This document shows positions 1 to 5,555 of a DNA stretch of 14,406 nt, in pieces. The stretch is taken from the NCBI GenBank assembly GCA_964388985.1, contig CAYMCJ010000026.1, positions 1 through 14,406 on the forward strand. The letters are read 5' to 3'. Every line of letters starts with the position of its first letter. Positions within the stretch are counted from its first letter, which is position 1. Both the position numbers and the translations under genes were made by a program. This DNA comes from CAYMCJ01 sp964388985 (GTDB taxonomy: Bacteria; Patescibacteriota; Patescibacteriia; Patescibacteriales; CAYMCJ01). The notes under the pieces are model-generated. The model worked only from the letters and a program-made list of their open reading frames with translations, did no database searches and was not told the DNA's origin.

Positions 1-1533
1 ACAATGATAGCTTCTTATTTGTTAAACCCCGGCACTCGCCAGCATAATTTGGACGCTTTAACTTTCTCGGAATTAGGGCATGAAAAAATCAGCAAAGACG
101 ACCTCTTGGGCAAGGGCCGAGACAAGATTACTTTCCCGGAAATTAAGACTGAAAAATTAATGCTTTATTCCGGTGAGGACGCTGATTTTACTTATCGGCT
201 TGTTAATAAATTAAAAAAACAACTCCAAGAACAGAAATTAGAAAAGCTTTTTAATAATATAGAAATGCCGTTAGTCAAGATTTTGGCTCAAATGGAAGAC
301 AATGGAATTAAAATTAATAAAAATATTTTAGCTAAAATGAGCCAAAATTTAGCTAAAAAACTTATTCAAATTGAGAATAAAATTTATAAAGCGGCTGGCA
401 ATAAATTTAACATAAGCTCAACCCAGCAATTACGGGAAATACTTTATAATAAATTGCAGATTCCGATTGATAATATTAGCAAAACCAAAACCGGTTTTTC
501 CACCGCGGCTGATGAACTTAATAAATTAAAAGATTTGCATCCGATAATTCCTTTAATTCAGGAATACCGTGAAATAACCAAGTTGACCACAACTTACATT
601 AATGCTTTGCCGGAATTAATTTGCAAAAAGACGGGGCGGGTACACACCAGTTTTAATCAAACCATTACCGCCACCGGCCGGTTGTCATCAACTGAGCCGA
701 ATTTACAGAATATTCCGATTCGCACCGAGTTGGGCCGGGAAATCCGTCAGGCTTTTGTTTCCGAGAAGGGCTATAAATTATTAAGCCTTGATTATTCGCA
801 AATTGAACTCCGTTTAGCGGCTCATATGTCCGGTGATAAAAAGATGATTAAAGCTTTCAAGGACGGGATTGATATTCATACGGCCACCGCCGCGGCCATA
901 AATCAAATTAAACCCGATGAAGTGACCAGTAAAATGCGCCGTGAGGCTAAGGCCACTAATTTTGGAATTTTATACGGGCAGGGACCGCATGGTCTTTCCC
1001 AAACAGCCGACATCCCTTATTTTAGAGCTAAGGAATTTATTGACGGATATTTTAAAGTATATAAAGATGTAAAAAAATATATTGATAATAGTATTAAGTT
1101 AGCGCGGGACAAGGGGTATGCCGAAACTTTGTTTGCTCGCCGTCGTTATTTGCCGGAAATAAATTCTTCGGTAGTTATGGTCAGGAAAGCGGCGGAACGG
1201 ATGGCCATGAATATGCCCCTGCAGGGAACGGCCGCGGATATGATAAAAGTGGCGATGATAGAAATCGCTGATAACCTCACCCGGCCTGATAAATCAGGCT
1301 ACCCTCTCCTAATTAGGAGAGGGATTAAGGAAGAAGTGCGGATGTTAATTCAGGTGCATGATGAATTATTGTTTGAAATAAAAGAAGATAAGATTAAGGA
1401 AATGGTTCCTAAAATAAAATATATTATGGAAAATGTAATAAAACTTAAAGTACCGGTAGTGGTTGATGTTAAAGTGGGGGATAATTGGGGGTCACTGAAG
1501 ACGCTGAAGGGCGCAGAGAACGCTGAAGGGTAG
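1..1533 (+). CDS. polA: DNA polymerase I, 3' part (5' end outside window)
   Basis: Template-directed DNA polymerase for repair and primer replacement. The reading frame is open to the window edge. The first residues align with E. coli Pol I just after Asp424 of exonuclease motif II, so the 5'-nuclease domain and the start of the 3'-5' exonuclease domain lie upstream. Counting from the Met at position 4, the exo III motif YSGED is near residue 56 and keeps the Tyr and Asp, so proofreading may be intact. Polymerase motif A is LSLDYSQIELRL (Asp263), motif B is RREAKATNFGILYG (Lys316, Phe320, Tyr324), and motif C is QVHDE (Asp453, Glu454). Phe at the O-helix position predicts discrimination against dideoxynucleotides. 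Two oddities: about 13 extra residues near 426-441, between motifs B and C, encoded by a palindromic repeat, and a 13-residue tail (SLKTLKGAENAEG) encoded by a second repeat. The family assignment is certain. Confidence 0.97.
   Translation, partial: TMIASYLLNPGTRQHNLDALTFSELGHEKISKDDLLGKGRDKITFPEIKTEKLMLYSGEDADFTYRLVNKLKKQLQEQKLEKLFNNIEMPLVKILAQMEDNGIKINKNILAKMSQNLAKKLIQIENKIYKAAGNKFNISSTQQLREILYNKLQIPIDNISKTKTGFSTAADELNKLKDLHPIIPLIQEYREITKLTTTYINALPELICKKTGRVHTSFNQTITATGRLSSTEPNLQNIPIRTELGREIRQAFVSEKGYKLLSLDYSQIELRLAAHMSGDKKMIKAFKDGIDIHTATAAAINQIKPDEVTSKMRREAKATNFGILYGQGPHGLSQTADIPYFRAKEFIDGYFKVYKDVKKYIDNSIKLARDKGYAETLFARRRYLPEINSSVVMVRKAAERMAMNMPLQGTAADMIKVAMIEIADNLTRPDKSGYPLLIRRGIKEEVRMLIQVHDELLFEIKEDKIKEMVPKIKYIMENVIKLKVPVVVDVKVGDNWGSLKTLKGAENAEG
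1284..1323. repeat. Palindromic repeat inserted in frame in polA
   Basis: Two adjacent inverted repeats lie inside the polA reading frame. The first is a 7-bp stem at 1284-1290/1293-1299 with a 2-nt loop. The second is a perfect 22-bp palindrome at 1302-1323 (arms 1302-1312 and 1313-1323). They encode roughly TRPDKSGYPLLIRRG, which has no counterpart in E. coli or Taq polymerase at this site, where only a short linker joins the helix after motif B to motif C. The reading frame is kept. This resembles the coding palindromic elements known from Rickettsia; a relationship is not shown. Confidence 0.75.
1493..1528 (+). repeat. Dispersed repeat copy 1, at the polA 3' end
   Basis: A 36-nt segment built on the unit CGCTGAAG. 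It aligns without gaps to 2535-2570 with 27 of 36 identical bases, and all nine differences are transitions. It encodes the extra C-terminal tail of PolA, and the TAG stop follows directly. An imperfect 17-bp direct repeat (1474-1490 and 1530-1546, 14 of 17 identical) flanks it. Confidence 0.65.
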
Positions 1534-1580
1534 GAAATAATTGGGGAGAGATGAAGTCAATTAACAATTACGAATTATGA
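1530..1580 (+). pseudogene. Possible displaced remnant of the original polA 3' end
   Basis: Read in the frame starting at 1530, this stretch gives VGNNWGEMKSINNYEL and then a stop at 1578-1580. Its start matches the functional end of PolA just upstream, VGDNWG at 1474-1491. The offset of 56 bp is not a multiple of three, so it is out of frame with polA. The simplest reading is that a repeat-bearing segment inserted near the end of polA and duplicated the target, leaving the older tail as a non-coding remnant. This is inference from one short match. Confidence 0.4.
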
Positions 1581-1583
1581 ATT

Positions 1584-2523
1584 ATGGATTTAAAATTATT
1601 TGATAACAATTTTAATAATTTAAAAAGTTTAAAAAATAAGCCCTCCTATAAAGCTAGACAGCTTTTGGCGGGCAGGAAAATTTGTATTTTAGGGCTGGGG
1701 ATTGAAAATCAAGCCTTGGTTAAATTTTTGTTGGCTAAAAAGATAAATTGCGAGATTACGATTTGTGATAAAAAAAAGACAAGAACGCAAAATTTTGCGT
1801 TCCTACCAAAAAAAATTAACTGGCGTTTAGGTAAAAATTATGACTACAATTTAGCTGAATTTGATATTATATTCCGCTCGCCGGGACATCCTCTTTTTTC
1901 CAGACAAATTAAAAAAGCCAAACAGTCCGGTGTTGATATTTCTTCGCCCATGAAATTGTTTTTCCAGCTTTGCCCGACAAAAAATATTATTGGTGTAACC
2001 GGTACTAAAGGCAAGGGCACAACCGCCAGCCTGATTCATAAAATTTTAAAAACTGCCGGGAAAAGAGCCTGGCTGGGTGGTAATATCGGCATAGCTCCTT
2101 TTAGTTTTATAAATAAAATTAAGAAAGATGATTGGGTAATTTTAGAGTTGTCCAGTTTTCAATTGGAAGATATGGAAGTAAGTCCGAAAATTGCGGTTAT
2201 TACTAATTTTACGAGCGAGCATTTGGCGCCGGCCGACCCGAATAACCCCAATTTTCATCGTTCCCTTGCTAATTATTGGCAAGCAAAANNNNNNNNNNNN
2301 NNNNNNNNNNNNNNNNNNNNNNNNNNNNNNNNNNNNNNNNNNNNNNNNNNNNNNNNNNNNNNNNNNNNNNNNNNNNNNNNNNNNNNNNAAAATTTCCAGA
2401 TTACATTCTAAAAAGGACGATACCGTTCTTCTTTCCCCGGCTTGCGCCAGTTTTGGTATGTTTAAGAATTATAAGGAAAGGGGGAAAATGTTTAAAGAAG
2501 AAGTAAATCGGCAGAATCGTTGA
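1584..2523 (+). CDS. murD: UDP-N-acetylmuramoylalanine--D-glutamate ligase, interrupted by an assembly gap
   Basis: Cytoplasmic ATP-dependent ligase that adds D-glutamate to UDP-MurNAc-L-alanine in peptidoglycan precursor synthesis. The part before the gap (235 residues) has the Rossmann-like start ICILGLGIENQALV, the Mur-ligase P-loop GVTGTKGKGTT (residues 137-147, Lys144), ELSSFQLE, and the motif NFTSEH. The last residue before the gap is the Lys of WQAK, which aligns with the carbamylated Lys198 of E. coli MurD. After the gap, KDDTVLLSPACASFGMFKNY is the typical MurD C-terminus, ending at TGA 2521-2523 in a different apparent frame. The frame change is explained by the arbitrary gap length and is not evidence of a frameshift. 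By comparison with E. coli (438 residues), about 170-200 residues of the ATP-binding and C-terminal domains are missing. The start at 1584 lies in an AT-rich repeat with no Shine-Dalgarno motif. Confidence 0.93.
2289..2388. other. Scaffold gap of exactly 100 N
   Basis: Exactly 100 undetermined bases, the usual placeholder for a gap of unknown length. From the MurD alignment the true missing segment should be about 0.5-0.6 kb, so all coordinates to the right are probably shifted relative to the real chromosome. Confidence 0.95.
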
Positions 2524-2534
2524 GAAGCTTGAAT

Positions 2535-2570
2535 CGCTGAAGGTGCTGAAAGGCGCAGAAGACGTTGAGA
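2535..2570 (+). repeat. Dispersed repeat copy 2, after murD
   Basis: Second copy of the CGCTGAAG-type repeat found at the end of polA (27 of 36 identical, differences all transitions). Similar units (AATCGTTGAGAAG) extend upstream to about 2514, so the last two codons and the TGA of murD probably lie within the same repeat tract. Confidence 0.6.
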
Positions 2571-2575
2571 TTAGA

Positions 2576-2606
2576 CCGTCACAGTCCCTATCGGAGACTG
2601 TGACGG
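2576..2606. repeat. Hairpin-forming palindrome between murD and holA
   Basis: Perfect 11-bp inverted repeat, 2576-2586 (CCGTCACAGTC) and 2596-2606 (GACTGTGACGG), around a 9-nt loop that can add two more pairs with a bulged A. No T-run follows on either strand, so it is not a convincing terminator. Its GC content is far above the surroundings. It directly follows repeat copy 2 and may be part of a compound repeat element. Confidence 0.7.
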
Positions 2607-2636
2607 AGCAAAAGATAAAGTAACATTTAATTATAT

Positions 2637-3695
2637 ATGATTATATTTCTTTACGGCCAAGATACGTTTAGGAGCCGGCAAAAATTAAATGAATTAAAAA
2701 ATAAATTTATTCGTGAAGTTGACCCTAGCGGATATAGTTTGGTTGTTATTGATGGAAAAACAGCTGATATTGGGTTGATTAATGAAAAGATTATGCCCGC
2801 CTCCTTGTTAACAAAAAAAAGAATGATTATTATTGAAGATTTGTTTGTTAATAAAAATTTAGCGGTTTTTGGAGAAATAAATGATTTGTTGAAAAAAACA
2901 AGCCATTCTCAAGATAATATTATTATTTTTTGGGATTCAAGCATAAAAACGGACAGGAAAGGAAATATTGTTAAACCGGATAATTTCGGCAGGGAAAAAC
3001 CGTTGGCAGTCAAGCCGAAACAGCTATTTAAATTTTTATTAAATCAAAAATACGCGCAGGAGTTTAAACCTCTTTCCAATACGGCCACAGCCAATTGGAT
3101 TAAAAAAAGAGTCAAAGAGCAGGGTGGCAATATTAGTTATCAGGCAGTCCAAACTTTAATTTCCTTGATCGGCAATTTTGAAAATTCAGAGTGGTTTTTA
3201 AATAATGAGGTGGATAAGCTTATAAATTATAAATTTGGGCAGGAGCCTAAATTAATTCAAGAGGCACAAGGAGGAAAACCAGTTGAAATAAATGCCGAAG
3301 ATGTGCGACAGTTGGCCAGAAATATATTTGATGAAAATATATTTGCGCTAACCGATGCTTTAAGTGTTAAAGATAAAGCAGCCGGCTTAAAATTATTGGA
3401 AGATCAGCTTGAGGCCGGTTTAACTGATAGCTATTTAATGAATATGATAATAAGGCAGTTTAAAATTTTATTATCAGTCAGGCAGGCTCTTGACTCCGGA
3501 CAAAGCTCGCGGGTGATAATCAGTTCTTTAAAATTACATCCTTTTGTCGCCCAAAAAGCAATTAATCAAGTGCGCAGATTCAGCCTGCCGGCTTTAAAAA
3601 ATATTTTAAAAGAGCTCGTAAATATAGATTTTAAAATAAAAACAGGTAAAGGGGACGCAAAAACAATGCTGGATTTATTTATGTTGAAGATATAA
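2637..3695 (+). CDS. holA: DNA polymerase III delta subunit
   Basis: Clamp-loader subunit that opens the beta sliding clamp during replication. The 352-residue product has the usual family length (E. coli 343). Its N-terminus, MIIFLYGQDTFRSRQKLNEL, is typical of HolA: a hydrophobic strand and YG-D-F-R-I/Q pattern in place of a working Walker A loop. The next parts (VVIDGKT near 41-47, MIIIEDLF near 63-70, IIFWDSS near 96-102) fit the AAA+-like fold. The helical C-terminal region includes a typical stretch, NIFDENIFALTDAL, leading to the collar domain (FKILLSVRQAL). It lies 113 bp after murD, a spacer filled by repeats, and may share its transcript. No Shine-Dalgarno motif precedes the ATG. 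A perfect 16-bp palindrome at 3702-3717 follows the stop. Identification is by overall pattern, with good confidence. Confidence 0.93.
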   Translation: MIIFLYGQDTFRSRQKLNELKNKFIREVDPSGYSLVVIDGKTADIGLINEKIMPASLLTKKRMIIIEDLFVNKNLAVFGEINDLLKKTSHSQDNIIIFWDSSIKTDRKGNIVKPDNFGREKPLAVKPKQLFKFLLNQKYAQEFKPLSNTATANWIKKRVKEQGGNISYQAVQTLISLIGNFENSEWFLNNEVDKLINYKFGQEPKLIQEAQGGKPVEINAEDVRQLARNIFDENIFALTDALSVKDKAAGLKLLEDQLEAGLTDSYLMNMIIRQFKILLSVRQALDSGQSSRVIISSLKLHPFVAQKAINQVRRFSLPALKNILKELVNIDFKIKTGKGDAKTMLDLFMLKI

Positions 3696-3748
3696 CTTTT
3701 ATAAATCGCGATTTATTTTCAGAAGAGCAATTTTAAAAAATAAAAAAC

Positions 3749-3775
3749 TGGAAAAAATTTTAGCAATTATTTCCA
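3749..3775. terminator. Bidirectional intrinsic terminator between holA and rpsT
   Basis: An 11-bp stem, 3749-3759 with 3765-3775, contains one A-A mismatch and a 5-nt loop. It is followed by a short T-rich stretch on the plus strand and by GTTTTTTATTTTTT on the minus strand. Placed between convergent holA and rpsT, it could serve both. Confidence 0.6.
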
Positions 3776-3799
3776 ATTTTTATAAAAAAATCAATTATT

Positions 3800-4063
3800 T
3801 TATTTTTTAATTTTGTTTAATTTTTTATGTAATTTTGATTTTTTTCTGTCTCTGGTATTTTTTTTAATAATCCCCCTTTGAGCCGCTTTATCCAGTGCCT
3901 TTAGGGTTTTTTTTATAAATTCTTCCGCATTTTTTTCTTTGGCCGTAATTGCCTGATTGCTTTTCTTGATTAAATTTTTTAGGTTATTCTTAATTTTTTT
4001 ATTATATACTTTTCTTTTAGCGCTTTTACGCAATTCTTTTTTACCTGATTTTAGGTTTGGCAT
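3800..4063 (-). CDS. rpsT: 30S ribosomal protein S20
   Basis: Small-subunit protein bS20, which binds 16S rRNA early in assembly. The product has 87 residues, the usual length, and is very lysine-rich. The start MPNLKSGKKELRKSAKRK and the end KKNTRDRKKSKLHKKLNKIKK-type basic helix match the family, with the conserved DKAAQRGIIKKN segment near residues 58-69. It is transcribed alone, away from the tRNA cluster, from a clear promoter at 4107-4134. The predicted leader is about 37 nt and has no Shine-Dalgarno motif. It converges on holA with a shared terminator between. I saw nothing abnormal in the protein. Confidence 0.96.
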   Translation of the reverse strand: MPNLKSGKKELRKSAKRKVYNKKIKNNLKNLIKKSNQAITAKEKNAEEFIKKTLKALDKAAQRGIIKKNTRDRKKSKLHKKLNKIKK

Positions 4064-4106
4064 ACTGTTAATTTAATATTTATTATTTATATCTATAACA
4101 TAGTTA

Positions 4107-4134
4107 ATAATAACATTTACTATTTATTTGTCAA
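4107..4134 (-). promoter_or_regulatory. Promoter for rpsT
   Basis: On the minus strand, a consensus TTGACA (4134-4129), a 16-nt spacer, then TATTAT (4112-4107) preceded by TG and one base (extended -10). Predicted transcription start near 4100, about 37 nt before the rpsT ATG. Confidence 0.7.
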
Positions 4135-4308
4135 TAGCTTATGGGTGGGCGCTTGCCTTTTTATCGTTTGTTTGTTATATTATTATAGAGCTTCTAAAAG
4201 CTTTTTTTATATATTCATACAAAAAGGGTAATTATGCCGATTGGTCCGTCTCAATTTTAGCAAGGCGGGTTAAAATAAAGCCCTAATCCGGCCATTGTGC
4301 GTTAAAAA
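4135..4308 (+). promoter_or_regulatory. Region upstream of the tRNA cluster, with a candidate promoter
   Basis: No gene is visible here. A candidate plus-strand promoter is TTGCCT (4153-4158), 17 nt, then TATATT (4176-4181) preceded by TGT. It is followed at once by a small hairpin (4189-4193 with 4198-4202) and a run of T (4203-4208), which would resemble an early terminator. The promoter is weak evidence; the cluster may instead start closer to 4309. Confidence 0.3.
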
Positions 4309-4385
4309 GGGCAATTAGCTCAGCTGGCTAGAGCGCATCCCTGATAAGGATGAGGTCGGAGGTTCGAGTCCTCCATTGCCCACCA
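4309..4385 (+). tRNA. tRNA-Ile (anticodon GAT)
   Basis: Full cloverleaf: acceptor GGGCAAT with ATTGCCC, D stem GCTC/GAGC, anticodon stem CATCC/GGATG around loop CTGATAA (anticodon GAT), T stem GGAGG/CCTCC with loop TTCGAGT, and discriminator A. The 3' CCA is encoded (4383-4385). Confidence 0.97.
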
Positions 4386-4400
4386 TTATTTATATATTGA

Positions 4401-4473
4401 CGCGGGGTAGAGCAGTTGGCAGCTCGCCAGGCCCATAACCTGGAGGTCGCCGGTTCGAATCCGGCCCCCGCAA
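4401..4473 (+). tRNA. Initiator tRNA-fMet (anticodon CAT)
   Basis: Acceptor CGCGGGG pairs with CCCCGCA, leaving the C1-A72 mismatch that marks bacterial initiators. A11-U24 in the D stem is also initiator-like, which excludes elongator Met. Anticodon stem CCAGG/CCTGG surrounds loop CCCATAA (anticodon 4434-4436). Two departures from the usual form: position 33 is C instead of the near-universal U, and the 29-41 pair is A-U instead of the first of the three G-C pairs. T stem is GCCGG/CCGGC with loop TTCGAAT; discriminator is A4473. CCA is not encoded (CAA follows). Confidence 0.95.
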
Positions 4474-4474
4474 C

Positions 4475-4582
4475 AAAAAATAAAAAGAAAAATAAGAGAA
4501 ATAAGAATAAAAAGAAATGGTTTAAAGCTATGTGTTGGTTAATTCTTATTTTTCTTCCCGTTTTTATTTTTCTTATTTTTTG
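4475..4582. repeat. Imperfect inverted repeat between tRNA-fMet and tRNA-Phe
   Basis: The spacer is an A-rich, nearly all-purine left half (AAAAAATAAAAAGAAAAATA and onward) and a T-rich pyrimidine right half whose reverse complement is similar (AAAAAATAAGAAAAATAAAA and onward). The two can pair into a long, AU-rich, imperfect hairpin separating the two tRNAs in a joint transcript. It is of low complexity, so the pairing may reflect composition. Confidence 0.5.
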
Positions 4583-4584
4583 GG

Positions 4585-4656
4585 GCCTCGGTAGCTCAGT
4601 GGTAGAGCAAAGGACTGAAAATCCTTGTGTCGTCAGTTCGATTCTGACCCGGGGCA
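4585..4656 (+). tRNA. tRNA-Phe (anticodon GAA)
   Basis: Acceptor GCCTCGG pairs with CCGGGGC (one T-G wobble), D stem GCTC/GAGC, anticodon stem AAGGA/TCCTT with loop CTGAAAA (anticodon GAA, 4617-4619), T stem GTCAG/CTGAC with loop TTCGATT, discriminator A4656. CCA is not encoded (CAAG follows), so it needs the CCA-adding enzyme. Confidence 0.96.
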
Positions 4657-4670
4657 CAAGCAACTTTTAG

Positions 4671-4712
4671 CAATTAACTTTTAACACCTTATTAATTGTT
4701 AAAAGTTAATTG
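4671..4712. repeat. 15-bp perfect inverted repeat between tRNA-Phe and tRNA-Pro
   Basis: Arms CAATTAACTTTTAAC (4671-4685) and GTTAAAAGTTAATTG (4698-4712) are exact reverse complements around a 12-nt loop. No T-run follows. It may help separate or process the tRNAs. A 12-base piece, TTTTAACACCTT (4679-4690), recurs at 13352-13363 beside another small palindrome. Confidence 0.8.
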
Positions 4713-4726
4713 TTAACGGTTGGGGA

Positions 4727-4803
4727 CGGAGTGTGGCCTAGTTGGCTAAGGCGCATGCTTTGGGAGCATGAGATCCCGGGTTCAAGTCCCGGCACTCCGA
4801 CCA
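4727..4803 (+). tRNA. tRNA-Pro (anticodon TGG)
   Basis: Acceptor CGGAGTG pairs with CACTCCG, D stem GCCT/AGGC, anticodon stem CATGC/GCATG with loop TTTGGGA (anticodon TGG, 4761-4763), T stem CCGGG/CCCGG with loop TTCAAGT, discriminator A4800. CCA is encoded (4801-4803). The rpsP promoter begins within a few bases. Confidence 0.97.
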
Positions 4804-4807
4804 ATAT

Positions 4808-4836
4808 TTGACAATTATTATAAATTAAGATAATAT
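4808..4836 (+). promoter_or_regulatory. Promoter for rpsP
   Basis: Consensus TTGACA (4808-4813), 17-nt spacer, then TAATAT (4831-4836, 4 of 6 matches). It starts four bases after the CCA of tRNA-Pro, so rpsP can be transcribed independently of the tRNA cluster. Predicted leader is about 25 nt. Confidence 0.55.
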
Positions 4837-4868
4837 TTTTAAATGTTTTAATATCTAAACAATAAGTT

Positions 4869-5369
4869 ATGCTAACAATAAGATTATCAAGGATAGGTAA
4901 GAAAAATGAGCCGATGTATCGTTTGATAATATCGGAAAAGACAAAAGATCCTTATGGGCGAGCATTGGAGATTTTAGGCTCATATAATCCTTATACAAAA
5001 GAATTTCAAGCCAAGGAAGAGAGGATAAAATATTGGCTTAGTCAGGGTTCAGGGATGTCTCCGACCGTAAATAATCTTTTGGTTGAAAAAGGTATTATTA
5101 AAAATAAGAAAGTGAAAGCCTCTAAATCAGGAAAAAAGAAGAAAGCCGGGAAAGAAGAAGAAAAGAAAGACGAAGGCAAAAAATCCGAGACGGATAATCC
5201 AGCGGAAAGCATTAAAAATGATAACGAAGATAATAATGAACCGCCGGCCGAAGGGGGGCAGGATAAGGCCGAGAAAAGCCAAGACAAGGCCATAGATAAA
5301 AATAGTGATAATAACGATAATCAGGAAGAAGTGAAAAAACAAGCGAATGAAGAAACTGAAAAAGAATAA
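4869..5369 (+). CDS. rpsP: 30S ribosomal protein S16 with long charged tail
   Basis: Small-subunit protein bS16, needed for 16S rRNA folding. Residues 1-80 are the complete S16 domain: MLTIRLSRIGKKNEPMYRLI at the start, then the DPYGRALEILGSYNP segment and SQGSGMSPTVNNLL, all typical. Most S16 proteins end near residue 80-90; this one has 166. Residues 81-166 are low-complexity, first very lysine-rich (KKKKAGKEEEKK), then rich in Glu, Asp, Asn and Gln, and predicted to be disordered. The tail uses the same base composition and stays open to a normal stop, so it is not obviously a frameshift. Upstream is its own promoter; khpA follows after 186 bp with its own strong promoter. The core call is certain, and the role of the tail is unknown. 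Confidence 0.96.
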   Translation: MLTIRLSRIGKKNEPMYRLIISEKTKDPYGRALEILGSYNPYTKEFQAKEERIKYWLSQGSGMSPTVNNLLVEKGIIKNKKVKASKSGKKKKAGKEEEKKDEGKKSETDNPAESIKNDNEDNNEPPAEGGQDKAEKSQDKAIDKNSDNNDNQEEVKKQANEETEKE

Positions 5370-5407
5370 AATATTTACTAATAATAAAGAAAAAATAGTA
5401 AAAATTC

Positions 5408-5435
5408 TTGACAAAATATAGAAATATGTTATAAT
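5408..5435 (+). promoter_or_regulatory. Consensus promoter for khpA
   Basis: Perfect TTGACA (5408-5413) and perfect TATAAT (5430-5435) separated by 16 nt, with TGT just before the -10. This is the best promoter in the window. It predicts a start near 5442 and a leader of about 114 nt before khpA, with no Shine-Dalgarno motif and no clear structure seen in it. Confidence 0.85.
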
Positions 5436-5555
5436 AGTCATAATATAGTAAATTGCCGTATTTAATATATTTGGCGAGATTAATTATTAAGGGTTCTTTC
5501 AAATTTGACGTAGTAATTTTAAAAGTCGATTTGGAAGAAAACAATGTAAAACATT

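Noticed and set aside
2191..2523. Open frame in another phase over the N gap, as a separate gene
   Set aside because: Only its part after the gap is real, and that part is the murD C-terminus. The start before the gap is a shadow of the murD frame.
3702..3717. Perfect 16-bp palindrome just after holA as a terminator
   Set aside because: The loop would be CGCG with a weak six-pair A/T stem and only a short T-run. The structure at 3749-3775 is the better terminator.
4064..4308. Possible structured RNA gene before the tRNA cluster
   Set aside because: I found no recognisable core of RNase P RNA, tmRNA, 6S or SRP RNA and no strong long-range pairing by eye.
4328..4663. Minus-strand open frame of 111 codons with GAGFEPATSRL- and RVRIELTTQGF-like segments
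   Set aside because: It is antisense to three tRNA genes. These peptides are the well-known false proteins predicted over tRNA clusters.
4416..4670. Plus-strand open frame of 84 codons
   Set aside because: It is the sense reading of tRNA-fMet, the A/T-rich spacer and tRNA-Phe (GSSVVEQRTENP is a typical false tRNA translation).
5042..5544. Three overlapping minus-strand frames rich in Phe, Leu and Ser or Ile and Tyr
   Set aside because: They are antisense to the charged tail of rpsP and the AT-rich spacer. The hydrophobic content follows from complementing Lys/Glu codons, and a strong plus-strand promoter lies in the same stretch.
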